Shown: positions 1 through 9,114 of the stretch, in pieces | Numbering within the stretch: the stretch's first letter is position 1 | Layout: every line of letters begins with the position of its first letter | Source of the DNA: Ignavibacteriales bacterium | GTDB lineage: Bacteria > Bacteroidota > Ignavibacteria > T3Sed10-11 | NCBI GenBank assembly: GCA_003567775.1 | Contig: PWYR01000089.1 | Span: 1-34,638, forward strand | Reading direction: 5' to 3' | Length of the DNA stretch: 34,638 nt | Notes under the pieces: generated by a model | What the model saw: only the letters and a program-made list of their open reading frames with translations | What the model was told of the DNA's origin: nothing | Database searches by the model: none | Program-made: the position numbers and the translations under genes

Positions 1-69
1 ATCGCATCCTCCCCAAAACATCATACTAACAACGATAATACCGACTATACAAAAACTAAAGCGATTCAT
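1..69 (-). CDS. N-terminus of probable lipoprotein (partial, runs off the left edge)
   Basis: On the minus strand an ATG at 69-67 opens a frame that stays open to the window edge (23 codons). An AAGGAA ribosome binding site lies six bases upstream (76-81). The translated start has a basic residue, a hydrophobic stretch of about 15 residues (IVGIIVVSMMF) and then WGGC, which resembles a lipoprotein signal peptide with the modified cysteine at residue 22. Tryptophan at the -3 position is not the usual leucine, so the lipobox is imperfect. The gene starts only 26 bases after the stop of the upstream secreted protein and probably shares its transcript. The function cannot be told from 23 residues. 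Confidence 0.6.
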   Translation of the reverse strand, partial: MNRFSFCIVGIIVVSMMFWGGCD

Positions 70-95
70 TGTGTATTCCTTCAAATTGTAAATGT

Positions 96-1010
96 TTAGA
101 TTCCCAGACCGATGCCTGCACTAATGACAGTGACGTTACCCACACTTATATCGGCATGAAGAAATATTACGCGGAGTGAGAGAGCAACGCCGGCTGTAGT
201 TCTGAATTTATTTTCGGTTTTGAAGTTAATCGATACGTTACGATCCGAGGCACTGCCTGTCGGAAGCGGACCGGTGTATGTATACGATAAATTCACATCC
301 GTCGTTTCGTACTGCAATCCACCGTAGAGCGTCAACAGAAAAAACGTTTTACTCACCTGTGCTGCAAACGCGGTTGCTTTCGTATCAAGGTATTCGCCGA
401 CGGATAGTGTTTGATAAAAACCGCCTACAGCAACGTCGACCGGAAAGAATGGAAAATATTGGCTGATGCTGTGACGAACGCCAATGCCGAACAAATTTAT
501 CTCGGGATATTCCTCAAACGCCGGAATCGGAAGGTAGCGAATAGTCGCCTGTGTTCCTAAAAAATCTCCTATTGTTAGCTGTGGCACGGCAAATGGAATT
601 ATGCGGGTATCGATCTGACCGTTTTGAAACCTATACCTGGCGCCTGCCGGAATAGAAACAATCGCGCCCTCGCCGCCGAATACTGTTGCCGTTTCTATCG
701 GTTCCTGCGGATACGGCTCGGGCGGCGTCGCCAGATATGTTTTCTCGGCATCACCGATCAGCGTTCCCATACCGACTACCTGCAATCTGAAAGTAAGTCC
801 CGCCTTTCTTATACGCGCCGAGCCGGGAAATCCCGAATTTAAATTTGCGCCGAAACCGTCGAGCAGCGGTTGAATATACCCTTGCACGTTATCGGAAGAG
901 AGCTGCTCAATGGCATCGTCGATCGGGTTTTGACTTTTCGACGGAATTGTCAGGATAACGAATAGAACAATAATAATACCGCCGCTAAAAATTCGATCAT
1001 GTCTTTTCAT
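96..1010 (-). CDS. Secreted, probably outer-membrane beta-barrel protein (DUF6588-like)
   Basis: This is a 304-residue protein with a clear export signal: MKRHDR, then a hydrophobic segment (GGIIIVLFVILTI) ending near SKS-QNP. The mature part opens with an acidic helix-like segment and a Y-x-x-P-L-L-x-G-F-G-A-N-L-N-S-G motif (about residues 45-60) that resembles the start of the Bacteroidota DUF6588 family. The rest alternates polar and hydrophobic or aromatic residues with many glycines and ends in repeated short strands, as expected for a beta-barrel. AGGAG six bases before the ATG supports the start. It lies 114 bases after nuoN in the same direction, so it may be read from the nuo transcript or its own promoter. 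No function is known; the family assignment is from memory of the motif. Confidence 0.65.
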   Translation of the reverse strand: MKRHDRIFSGGIIIVLFVILTIPSKSQNPIDDAIEQLSSDNVQGYIQPLLDGFGANLNSGFPGSARIRKAGLTFRLQVVGMGTLIGDAEKTYLATPPEPYPQEPIETATVFGGEGAIVSIPAGARYRFQNGQIDTRIIPFAVPQLTIGDFLGTQATIRYLPIPAFEEYPEINLFGIGVRHSISQYFPFFPVDVAVGGFYQTLSVGEYLDTKATAFAAQVSKTFFLLTLYGGLQYETTDVNLSYTYTGPLPTGSASDRNVSINFKTENKFRTTAGVALSLRVIFLHADISVGNVTVISAGIGLGI

Positions 1011-1124
1011 AGGTGCTCCTGTCTGTATACCCGGAGGTTTAAATTAACATGGTAAAAATTTATATGCAAGTGATGCAGATTATGTAATCAATTTAAATGA
1101 CTCCAAACTGCCGGGCTACGTTGA

Positions 1125-2615
1125 TCAGAAACCGAACATTTTCACCGATGATTGAGCAAAGTCAACAATGTGTTTGAAATAGATGCCAAACAAAAGCGTC
1201 GGAATTAAAAGTGCAAATACAAGTAATTTTGAGCTAAAGCTAAATGTAACCGGTGTCGTGTCGCCCTGCGGCTCTACAAGGAACATATTCCTGAAAATAC
1301 GGACATAGTAAAAAAGCGAGACAACCGTATTGATCGCTGCTATCAGAACAAGACCGTACCAACCTGCGCTTATCACTGCAGCAAATAGATAAAATTTTGC
1401 AATAAAACCGGCTGTCGGCGGGATACCCGTAAGCGAAATCAGAAACACAGCCATTGCAACGCAAACAAGCGGCGCACGATAACCGAGTCCTTTGTAATCT
1501 TCGATATCTTCGGTATTGAGTTTATTCGATATAAGCATTGCGATATAAAATGCACCGAAGTTCATAAACAGATACATTACAAAATAAAGCATTATCGATG
1601 CAATGCCCTGATCCGTCAACACGACCAATCCCATAAGAATGTATCCGGCATGGGCAATACTTGAGTAGGCAAGCAGGCGCTTAATATTGTTCTGCCAGAT
1701 TGCAACAAGATTTCCGAGCGTCATGGTAAGCACTGCCATCACGGCAAGAATAATGTTCCACTGAAAACCCGCAATGATATCCCAGACGCCGGCAGCGGTG
1801 AGTAATTCGGCATCGATGAATGAAACTTTAAAGAAACGGATCATCATTGCAAAACCGGCAGCTTTGGATGCAACGGCAAGAAAAGCAGTAATTGTGATCG
1901 GGGCGCCTTCGTATACGTCAGGCGACCAGAAATGGAACGGCGCCACGGTCACCTTATAACCGAATCCTGCAATAATCAGAATACCCGCTGTTAGCAGCGC
2001 CAACGGACTGAAATCCCCCGTCTGCAATGCTGCATTAATTCCGTAGACATCGGTTGCCCCGGTAATTCCATAGAGAATAGAGACGCCGTAAATTAACATA
2101 CCCGACGATATCGCGCCGTACAATACATACTTCAACGATGCTTCCGCCGAGTCCCGTGCGCGCTTTGTATAACCTGCGAGGATGTATGATGCGACGCTGG
2201 TCAACTCCAGTGCAAGATACATTAACAATAAATTGGTTGCGCCTGCCATAATAAACATACCGAGCATCATTGCAGTAATAAGCATATAATACTCGCCGAT
2301 CCGTTTTTTGTTCGCGTCAAGTTCACGGCACTTTATAGAGAAGAAGACGATAAAGAAACCGCTGAGAAGCAACACTACTTTAAAAAATATCGCGAACGGA
2401 TCGACAGCAACCATATCGCTGAAGATGGATTCATTGAATCCCACCTGGCGAAAGACGAATATCGTTGTTACAACAAGTCCCGCGATCACAACATACGCGA
2501 CGTTATGATTCCGTTCCTTGAGAATCAAATCGGCAATGATCGCAACGCAGAGCGTCACGGTGAGTGCGATCTCGGGCAGGAATAATTGTATACTTTCAAG
2601 AATATGTTCTGCCAT
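1125..2615 (-). CDS. nuoN: NADH-quinone oxidoreductase subunit N
   Basis: NuoN is one of three antiporter-like proton-pumping subunits of the complex I membrane arm. The 496-residue length is normal and the protein is almost entirely transmembrane helices. Family motifs are visible: ALELTSVASYILAGY, carrying the conserved glutamate of helix 5, and the lysine helix GFGYKVTVAPFHFWSPDVYEGAP, followed by a third conserved lysine in the ASK segment. It is the last nuo gene, 19 bases after nuoM. The start at ATG 2615 has only a weak purine stretch upstream, so translation probably depends on the preceding gene. Assignment to N rather than L or M rests on its length and its position at the end of the operon. 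Confidence 0.96.
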   Translation of the reverse strand: MAEHILESIQLFLPEIALTVTLCVAIIADLILKERNHNVAYVVIAGLVVTTIFVFRQVGFNESIFSDMVAVDPFAIFFKVVLLLSGFFIVFFSIKCRELDANKKRIGEYYMLITAMMLGMFIMAGATNLLLMYLALELTSVASYILAGYTKRARDSAEASLKYVLYGAISSGMLIYGVSILYGITGATDVYGINAALQTGDFSPLALLTAGILIIAGFGYKVTVAPFHFWSPDVYEGAPITITAFLAVASKAAGFAMMIRFFKVSFIDAELLTAAGVWDIIAGFQWNIILAVMAVLTMTLGNLVAIWQNNIKRLLAYSSIAHAGYILMGLVVLTDQGIASIMLYFVMYLFMNFGAFYIAMLISNKLNTEDIEDYKGLGYRAPLVCVAMAVFLISLTGIPPTAGFIAKFYLFAAVISAGWYGLVLIAAINTVVSLFYYVRIFRNMFLVEPQGDTTPVTFSFSSKLLVFALLIPTLLFGIYFKHIVDFAQSSVKMFGF

Positions 2616-2634
2616 AATCTTCGTTAATCAAATG

Positions 2635-4236
2635 TCATGGAATAATTGCAAACTCACCGCCGGCACGCACAACTTCAACCAGATAACTGAGTGATGCATT
2701 CATTAATTCAATAGCCGGCGCCGGATACACACCGAGGAATATCACGATAACAGCAAGCGGTACGAATGTTATCATCTCTCGCGTGCTGAGATCCGGCAGA
2801 TTCTTGTACTGCTCCGGAAGTTGACCGAGAAATACCCGCTGCAACGTCCACAGCATATATGCAGCGGTTAGTACAATACCGGACACAGAAATAATGGCAA
2901 GTGTTCGAAACGTATCGAACGCACCGAGGAAAGAGAACAGTTCGCTAACAAACCCGCTCAATCCCGGTAATCCGAGCGCCGCAAAAAAAGCAACCATAAC
3001 GACGCCGGTATATTTCGGCATCTGATTGGCGAGACCGCCGAAATCATTAAGCCCGCGCTTGTGTGTACGGTCATATACAACACCTACAATTAAAAAGAGC
3101 ATCGCGGTAATGGTGCCGTGATTAAACATCTGCAACACGGCGCCGACCATACCCTGTGTATTGAGCGCCGCCATACCGAGCACAACGATACCCATGTGCG
3201 ACACCGATGAATATGCGATGAGTTTCTTAAAGTCTGTTTGCGCCATAGCACACAGCGCACCATAAATAATGCTGATCACGCCGAGAATGGCCATAGGATA
3301 CATATAATGCACCGTCGCATCGGGGAATATCGGGTAACTGATGCGGAGCAATCCGTAGGTACCCATTTTAAGCAAAACACCGGCAAGTATAACGCTGATC
3401 GGCGTCGGCGCCTCTACGTGTGCATCGGGCAACCAGGTGTGGAACGGGAATAACGGTATTTTAATCGCAAATCCTATGAACAGAAGAATCCAGGCAGCAT
3501 AACGCCAAGTAGTATCAACCCCGAACAGCACCGAACCGGGTTCATAATTCCCCGGATCCATCATCATCAGAAGATTGAACGTATGTACCTTCTCACCCGT
3601 TGCCGGATCGACATACGTAACGCTGAAATAGAGCGCCAGCATCACGATAAGCATCAGCACACTGCCGACAAACGTGTAGATAAAAAACTTGATCGCCGCA
3701 TATTCACGACGTGCACCGCCCCATATACCGATGAGGAAATACATCGGAAGCAGCATCACTTCCCAGAATACAAAGAAAAGGAAGAAGTCAAGCGCAACGA
3801 AGACGCCCATCATTCCGGTTGCCAACAAGAGATAAAGTGCGAAATATCCTTTCTCGAGGCGTTCGATGTTCCACGATGAAATCGCTCCGATAAAACATAT
3901 CAGCGCGGTGAGAATCACCATTAACACACTCAACCCGTCGATGCCGAGGAAATAATTGATCTCGATCCTGCCGACCCACGGCACGGCCTCGACCGTTATC
4001 CACCGGTACATCTCCACGAATTGAAAACTTTCAGGGTCATTGATGCCGAGCCAACTCCGGTCGAACTTAGCAAATATAAGCCCGGCGAGAAGCAGTTGTA
4101 AGCCGGTTGCAACTACCGTTGTTACCCGGATCGCAAGACCGCTCCCTTTCGGGAGAAGCAAGACGACAATCATACCCAGTACGGGAAGAAACACGACCCA
4201 GGTTAAAATTCCGATGCCAAATATTGAAAATTCCAT
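2635..4236 (-). CDS. nuoM: NADH-quinone oxidoreductase subunit M
   Basis: NuoM is the middle antiporter-like subunit of complex I. It is 533 residues long with about 14 membrane helices. The helix-5 motif FWEVMLLPMYFLIGIWGG carries the conserved glutamate, and FAIKIPLFPFHTWLPDAHVE followed by LLKMGTYGLLR carries the pumping lysines. ATG 4236 is preceded by GGAGG at an 11-base spacing, somewhat long but usable. nuoL lies 42 bases upstream and nuoN 19 bases downstream. Nothing suggests truncation. Confidence 0.97.
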   Translation of the reverse strand: MEFSIFGIGILTWVVFLPVLGMIVVLLLPKGSGLAIRVTTVVATGLQLLLAGLIFAKFDRSWLGINDPESFQFVEMYRWITVEAVPWVGRIEINYFLGIDGLSVLMVILTALICFIGAISSWNIERLEKGYFALYLLLATGMMGVFVALDFFLFFVFWEVMLLPMYFLIGIWGGARREYAAIKFFIYTFVGSVLMLIVMLALYFSVTYVDPATGEKVHTFNLLMMMDPGNYEPGSVLFGVDTTWRYAAWILLFIGFAIKIPLFPFHTWLPDAHVEAPTPISVILAGVLLKMGTYGLLRISYPIFPDATVHYMYPMAILGVISIIYGALCAMAQTDFKKLIAYSSVSHMGIVVLGMAALNTQGMVGAVLQMFNHGTITAMLFLIVGVVYDRTHKRGLNDFGGLANQMPKYTGVVMVAFFAALGLPGLSGFVSELFSFLGAFDTFRTLAIISVSGIVLTAAYMLWTLQRVFLGQLPEQYKNLPDLSTREMITFVPLAVIVIFLGVYPAPAIELMNASLSYLVEVVRAGGEFAIIP

Positions 4237-4278
4237 TAACGATTCATCCTCCGAAATGATGAAGCTTTGAATTCAAAC

Positions 4279-6351
4279 TTAAAATGTCCTGAATATAAAA
4301 AAGAATACAATTATGCTGAATATTACAAACACGATATATGTCTGTACTTTACCTGACTGGAATTTCCGCAGTATCAACCCGCTAAAGCCGGTGAAATATG
4401 CGGAAAAGTTTACCAGCCCATCGATAACTACATTATCGAACCGTCCGGTAAATTTCGACCACCAACGTGTAATCGTCGCTGACCCGTTGACTATACCGTC
4501 GATAATATAATTATCAAACCATGCCGACAGGTTCGATAATCCCATCGTCCCGTTCACAACCGATTTATCATACATTTCATCGAAGCGCCATTTATTATAC
4601 GACAGGTTATAGAACGGTCCGGCTGCCTTTGCCAGATTGTCGGCATCGAGTTTCCTAAAGTGATATACAACAAACGCGAAAAGAATACCGAGACCGGCAA
4701 TCGCTATCGAAAGTATCATTGCAAGTGTATGTGAATGGTGTACCGCTTCTTTAAATATATCCGCAGCAACCGGCTGCACTACCGACGGAACAACACTCAT
4801 TGGCCGGTCGATTGCAAAATAGAACCATCCTGATGTTGCGCCGAAAGGATTGAAGCTATAGAAAATCCATATCGAAAAAGCGGCAAACACAATCAGCGGG
4901 ATGGTCATCACAGCCGGCGATTCGTGAATATCGTTCAATCGCGACGGTTCGGCATGGTTCCCATGGAATGTAAGTATAAAGATACGGAACATATAAAATG
5001 CCGTCATACCCGCTACAATAAACGCAATGAACGGAATCAAATAATGCCCGGTAACGCTCGCGAACCCGAGCGTTCCGGCAAGTATCTCATCCTTGCTCAG
5101 AAATCCCGACGTAAGCGGTACGCCGGAAATTGCCAATGTAAATATCAGGAATGTAAGATAGGTAATCGGCATCTTATTTCTCAGTCCCCCCAAGTTGCGT
5201 ATATCCTGCGGATCGGTGCGGTGATCATGTTTATTATGAAGCGCCTCGTGCATTGCGTGAATGACCGACCCGGAACCGAGAAATAATCCCGCTTTAAATG
5301 ATGCATGTGTCACAAGATGAAAGAATCCCGCGGTGTATGCACCGGTGCCAAGCGCCATGACCATATACCCAAGCTGACTAATGGTCGAATAAGCAAGTAC
5401 TTTTTTGATATCGAATTGTGTGATCGCAATCGTCGCGGCTATGAATGCCGTAATCGCGCCGATATATGTTATAACCATAAGCGCGTCGCCGGTCATAATC
5501 GCAAATGTTCGCGCAATAAGATACACACCGGCGGCAACCATTGTCGCGGCATGTATCAACGCACTGACTGGTGTCGGACCTTCCATCGCATCAGGCAACC
5601 AGGTGTGCAGAGGGAACTGCGCCGATTTACCGATCGCGCCGCAGAATATTAATATACCCGCGGCAGTCAACCATGCTTCGCTTCCAAACGGTATCATTCC
5701 GATTGCGATCGAGTCGAATATCTTTTCAAACGTAAACGTGGAAAAGGTAACGAATAATATCATAATGCCGATGAACATCCCTGCATCGCCGATGCGATTG
5801 ACTATAAATGCTTTTTTGGCGGCGTCGGAGGCAGACTTCTTCTCATACCAGTGACCGATCAATAAATATGAACTTAAGCCAACCAGTTCCCAGAAAATAT
5901 ACATCATCAGGAAATTGTGCGTAATCACAATACCTAACATCGAAAAAGAAAACAGTCCAAGATATGCAAAGTACCGTGAATAGCGGACGTCTCCCTGCAT
6001 ATAGCCGATAGAGAAAAGATGGACGAGAAAGCTGACCAGGGTCACCACAACCAACATGATGACCGACAGGTTATCGAGCATAATACCAAGCTCGATGGAG
6101 ATAGGTCCGATAAACGGAACATCCCCGAAATCAATCCATGTAAACTGACTTATAAATGTCTCGGCAGGATATGAAATTAATTTTACAAAAAGAATGATGA
6201 ACGAAAGAATCAAAGTTATGCCGAGAATACCCGTACCGAACCAATCACCCTGGCGCGGAAGCCGTTTACCGAAAAAGATCAATGCTACAAAACCGAGTAA
6301 CGGCAGGAATAATATATATAATGCAAATTGAATGAGTGTATCGGACGTCAT
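4279..6351 (-). CDS. nuoL: NADH-quinone oxidoreductase subunit L
   Basis: NuoL is the distal proton-pumping subunit, with a C-terminal lateral helix that braces the membrane arm. At 690 residues it is in the usual range. Visible motifs are FWELVGLSSYLLIGHWYE, NRIGDAG, and SAQFPLHTWLPDAMEGPTPVSALIHAATMV-like quinone oxidoreductase helices. The last 150 residues hold a long amphipathic segment and a final membrane helix (FVIFSIIVFFFIF), consistent with the lateral helix. No Shine-Dalgarno site precedes ATG 6351. The 111-base gap to nuoK is the largest inside the operon and is very AT-rich. Confidence 0.97.
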   Translation of the reverse strand: MTSDTLIQFALYILFLPLLGFVALIFFGKRLPRQGDWFGTGILGITLILSFIILFVKLISYPAETFISQFTWIDFGDVPFIGPISIELGIMLDNLSVIMLVVVTLVSFLVHLFSIGYMQGDVRYSRYFAYLGLFSFSMLGIVITHNFLMMYIFWELVGLSSYLLIGHWYEKKSASDAAKKAFIVNRIGDAGMFIGIMILFVTFSTFTFEKIFDSIAIGMIPFGSEAWLTAAGILIFCGAIGKSAQFPLHTWLPDAMEGPTPVSALIHAATMVAAGVYLIARTFAIMTGDALMVITYIGAITAFIAATIAITQFDIKKVLAYSTISQLGYMVMALGTGAYTAGFFHLVTHASFKAGLFLGSGSVIHAMHEALHNKHDHRTDPQDIRNLGGLRNKMPITYLTFLIFTLAISGVPLTSGFLSKDEILAGTLGFASVTGHYLIPFIAFIVAGMTAFYMFRIFILTFHGNHAEPSRLNDIHESPAVMTIPLIVFAAFSIWIFYSFNPFGATSGWFYFAIDRPMSVVPSVVQPVAADIFKEAVHHSHTLAMILSIAIAGLGILFAFVVYHFRKLDADNLAKAAGPFYNLSYNKWRFDEMYDKSVVNGTMGLSNLSAWFDNYIIDGIVNGSATITRWWSKFTGRFDNVVIDGLVNFSAYFTGFSGLILRKFQSGKVQTYIVFVIFSIIVFFFIFRTF

Positions 6352-6462
6352 TGGTTGTAGTTTCTAAAAATGAATAATAGTAATGAGTACAATTCTGTTT
6401 ATATAGATATTTATTATAGGTTATATAGGTTAATTGTTAATTAACAAATAACCATACACTGC

Positions 6463-6810
6463 CTACTCCCGCAACGTGCTTATCTCATCCACGTTCACGG
6501 TACTGAATCGCTGATAAATATTAAGAACTATGGCGAGTGCAATAGCCGCTTCGGCAGCCGCCAAAATGATAACAAACAGCGCAATCAGATGACCCTCGAG
6601 TGAGAGGGTCGAATACCGGGTAAATGCAATAAAATTAATATTTGCCGCATTCAGTATTAACTCGATACCCATCAAAACCATAATCACGTTTCGGCGAGTT
6701 ATTACGGCAAGGAGCCCGAGAGAAAAAAGTATTGCGCTGATTATTAGAAAATGCTGTAATCCCGGCTCAGCAAGCCATTGTGGGATTTGTGCAATGCAAA
6801 ATGCCATCAT
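6463..6810 (-). CDS. nuoK: NADH-quinone oxidoreductase subunit K
   Basis: NuoK is a small three-helix membrane subunit next to the quinone-to-pump coupling path. The 115-residue product has three hydrophobic segments. The family core ITRRNVIMVLMGIELILNAAN carries the conserved glutamate of helix 2, and VIILAAAEAAIALAIVLNIY carries that of helix 3. It is about 15 residues longer than the typical 100-residue NuoK because of an N-terminal extension (MMAFCIAQIPQWLAEPG). An internal start cannot be excluded, but a GAG purine site sits eight bases before ATG 6810. A perfect hairpin lies between nuoJ and this gene. Confidence 0.95.
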   Translation of the reverse strand: MMAFCIAQIPQWLAEPGLQHFLIISAILFSLGLLAVITRRNVIMVLMGIELILNAANINFIAFTRYSTLSLEGHLIALFVIILAAAEAAIALAIVLNIYQRFSTVNVDEISTLRE

Positions 6811-6852
6811 AGTTTATCTCAATAATAATTAAATCAAACCAACCGTATGCCG

Positions 6853-6876
6853 GCGTCTTTATATTATTAAAGACGC
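6853..6876 (-). promoter_or_regulatory. Hairpin between nuoJ and nuoK
   Basis: A perfect 9-bp inverted repeat, GCGTCTTTA / TAAAGACGC, with a six-base TATTAT loop lies in the 78-base spacer between nuoJ and nuoK. On the transcribed strand no T-run follows, so it does not look like an intrinsic terminator. It could be an mRNA-processing or stabilising hairpin separating nuoABCDHIJ from nuoKLMN. The hairpin is seen directly; the role is inferred. Confidence 0.5.
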
Positions 6877-6888
6877 ATTCTACTTAGT

Positions 6889-7392
6889 TTACGATTTCGA
6901 TCGTTCGCGGGCAGCCATCATAACAGCGCCGATCATCGCGACGAGAAGCAGCACCCCCGCAACCTGCATCGGCAGAATAAAATCATTTACTAACAACGCG
7001 CCGATGCCGTATACCGTCGTATCCCACTCCTGATCGGGAATAATATTCCAATCGGTGACATAAAAAACAAAAATCAACATACCCGCAATGATTGCGGTAA
7101 ACAACGTCGCCGGCAACACATTGAGCGTACCGGTTTTCACCTCGACTGAGAATACTTTCGTCGTAAGCATCACACCGAATATAATAAGCACAAGAATACC
7201 GCCCACGTATACAAGGAGCTGTGTCACCGCAATGAAATCGGCATAGAGCAACACATACAATGCTGCAACGCCAAAGAAGGTAAACATCAGTGCAAATGCA
7301 GAGTGTACAATATTACGTGCAAACACGACGACAAACGCCGAGGCGACGGTCAGTAAACCAAAAAAATAAAAGAAAATTGCGTAGAGATCCAT
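6889..7392 (-). CDS. nuoJ: NADH-quinone oxidoreductase subunit J
   Basis: NuoJ is a five-helix membrane subunit of complex I that carries the pi-bulge helix linking quinone reduction to pumping. The 167-residue protein has five hydrophobic segments. It shows the family pattern VVFARNIVHSAFALMFTFFGVAALY followed by ADFIAVTQLLVYVGGILVLIIF in pieces typical of NuoJ. It starts only three bases after the nuoI stop, so the two are probably translationally coupled. A complete gene with no unusual features. Confidence 0.95.
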   Translation of the reverse strand: MDLYAIFFYFFGLLTVASAFVVVFARNIVHSAFALMFTFFGVAALYVLLYADFIAVTQLLVYVGGILVLIIFGVMLTTKVFSVEVKTGTLNVLPATLFTAIIAGMLIFVFYVTDWNIIPDQEWDTTVYGIGALLVNDFILPMQVAGVLLLVAMIGAVMMAARERSKS

Positions 7393-7395
7393 ACT

Positions 7396-8016
7396 TTAGG
7401 ATTCCGATTTTTTATCCTCCGGTGAATCGCTTCGCTTGCCCTCACCGGATTCCTGTTGTTTAGCTTTAGGTTTTTCACTCCCCTCTTTCTTCTTCTCCGT
7501 CGATGATTTTTTTGCCGCGGCTTTATCCGCCTGCCACTTTTCAAATTTTCCCTTCGCTTCTTCGACCTCCGAGGGGGTCATCGTACTGTAATTGTAAACG
7601 AGATTGTGCCGGTCGAACTCCGAAAATTCATATACATCGGTCATCTTAATACATTCAGTAGGACAGGGATATACGCACAATCCACAATAACAGCACTTTG
7701 CTATATCTATATCGAACTTCGTTACCCATAATCGTTTCGGATTTCCGGTCGATGTCACACCGAGATCATCGGGCGGTACGGCTTTTACTGTTTCGATCGT
7801 AATGCAGTTAACGGGACATGCTTTTGAACATTGATCGCATCCGATGCAATCGTCCATATTAACGTACAATCGATTTCGTGCACGCTCGGTCAGCTCCGGC
7901 TTGATATCCGGATACTGTATTGTCACCGATTTCCTGAACAGGTGTCGAAATGTAACACCCATACCGATGGCAATAGTATAAAATGAATCCCAGATATCCT
8001 TGAAATAGCGTTTCAT
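7396..8016 (-). CDS. nuoI: NADH-quinone oxidoreductase subunit I (8Fe ferredoxin-like) with charged C-terminal tail
   Basis: NuoI carries the two [4Fe-4S] clusters that pass electrons towards NuoB. Both motifs are complete: C57-x2-C60-x2-C63-x3-C67-P and C108-x2-C111-x2-C114-x3-C118-P. The N-terminal membrane-associated helix (FYTIAIGMGVTFRHLF) is present. AGGAG nine bases before ATG 8016 supports the start. The conserved domain ends near residue 150, and residues about 165-206 form a lysine/glutamate/serine-rich, low-complexity tail that looks disordered. Tails of this kind vary between species; its role is unknown. nuoJ follows after three bases. Confidence 0.97.
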   Translation of the reverse strand: MKRYFKDIWDSFYTIAIGMGVTFRHLFRKSVTIQYPDIKPELTERARNRLYVNMDDCIGCDQCSKACPVNCITIETVKAVPPDDLGVTSTGNPKRLWVTKFDIDIAKCCYCGLCVYPCPTECIKMTDVYEFSEFDRHNLVYNYSTMTPSEVEEAKGKFEKWQADKAAAKKSSTEKKKEGSEKPKAKQQESGEGKRSDSPEDKKSES

Positions 8017-8064
8017 AGTAATTTACTCCTTTTGCCTCTCCCTCACCAATCGCTCGTCATTATA

Positions 8065-9084
8065 TCAGAATAACATTTCCCACAGTGCAACAAGCACCAG
8101 ATTTATAAACGCAATGGGAATTAAGTACTTCCAGCAAACATCCATAAGTTGATCGACCCGCAGACGCGGCAGCGTCCATCGGAGCCACATCATAACAAAT
8201 ATAAAGAACATACCTTTCGAGACCATCCAGAACACGCCCCAGACCGGGCCAGACATAAAGTCGCCGAACGGGCTGTTCCAGGCGCCGAAAAAGAGCACCG
8301 ACCCGAGCAGCGACACGAGCAACATATCCGCGTATTCGGTTAACATAAACATGCCCCATCGCATTCCCGAGTACTCGGTTTGAAATCCGCCCACAAGCTC
8401 CGATTCGGATTCGGGAAGATCGAACGGTGTTCGGTTCACCTCGGCAAGCGACGATATAAAATACAGCACGAATGCAATTAACAGGAACGGGTTGCTGAAG
8501 ATTAACCAATTAAAAATAGTCCCCGTTTGCATCTCGCTGATCGTCATCAAGTTAAGCGTGCCTGTAGCAACGATCACCGAAAGCACAGCAACCACCGTAG
8601 GCACTTCGTAACTGACTATCTGCGCCGATGTGCGCATTGCGCCGAGCAGCGACCATTTATTGTTCGATGCCCAACCTGCCATCAAAATGCTTAAGGTTAC
8701 AACCGATGTTACCGCAAGAATGTAAAACGCACCGACATCGAGATGAGCGCCGATATATTCACTGCTGAACGGGATTACGGCAAACGCAGCATACGCCCCC
8801 ATGAATGCAAGGAACGGCGCAAATTTAAAAAGAAATTTGTCCGAACGACTCGGGACGATATCTTCCTTTTGTATCATCTTGATCATATCGGCTATCGTCT
8901 GTGACCAGCCATGCCATCCGCCGGTACGCATCGGACCGAGCCGGTCCTGCATATGCGCCGACACCTTGCGTTCAAGCCATACAGCAAACAACACATACGG
9001 GAATACTATCACCATCGGTAATGCCGCATGCATAATGATTGCCAGAAGCGGATGCGGAAGAAATTGTTCTAAGGTTTCTACCAT
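8065..9084 (-). CDS. nuoH: NADH-quinone oxidoreductase subunit H
   Basis: NuoH forms the membrane-arm end of the quinone-binding chamber. The 339-residue protein has eight or more hydrophobic helices. Signature segments are ERKVSAHMQDRLGPMRTG (first loop, quinone site), IQKEDIVPSRSDK, and LPESESELVGGFQTEYSG with the conserved acidic cluster, followed by LTEYADM. AGGT six bases upstream of ATG 9084 is a plausible ribosome site. It lies between nuoD (30 bases) and nuoI (48 bases). Complete and typical. Confidence 0.98.
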   Translation of the reverse strand: MVETLEQFLPHPLLAIIMHAALPMVIVFPYVLFAVWLERKVSAHMQDRLGPMRTGGWHGWSQTIADMIKMIQKEDIVPSRSDKFLFKFAPFLAFMGAYAAFAVIPFSSEYIGAHLDVGAFYILAVTSVVTLSILMAGWASNNKWSLLGAMRTSAQIVSYEVPTVVAVLSVIVATGTLNLMTISEMQTGTIFNWLIFSNPFLLIAFVLYFISSLAEVNRTPFDLPESESELVGGFQTEYSGMRWGMFMLTEYADMLLVSLLGSVLFFGAWNSPFGDFMSGPVWGVFWMVSKGMFFIFVMMWLRWTLPRLRVDQLMDVCWKYLIPIAFINLVLVALWEMLF

Positions 9085-9114
9085 ATATTACCTGAAAAAG
9101 ATGTTTTCATAATT

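Noticed and set aside
5405-5854. 149-codon plus-strand open frame opposite nuoL
   Set aside because: It is antisense to highly conserved NuoL helices, has no ribosome site and reads as a composition shadow of membrane-protein codons.
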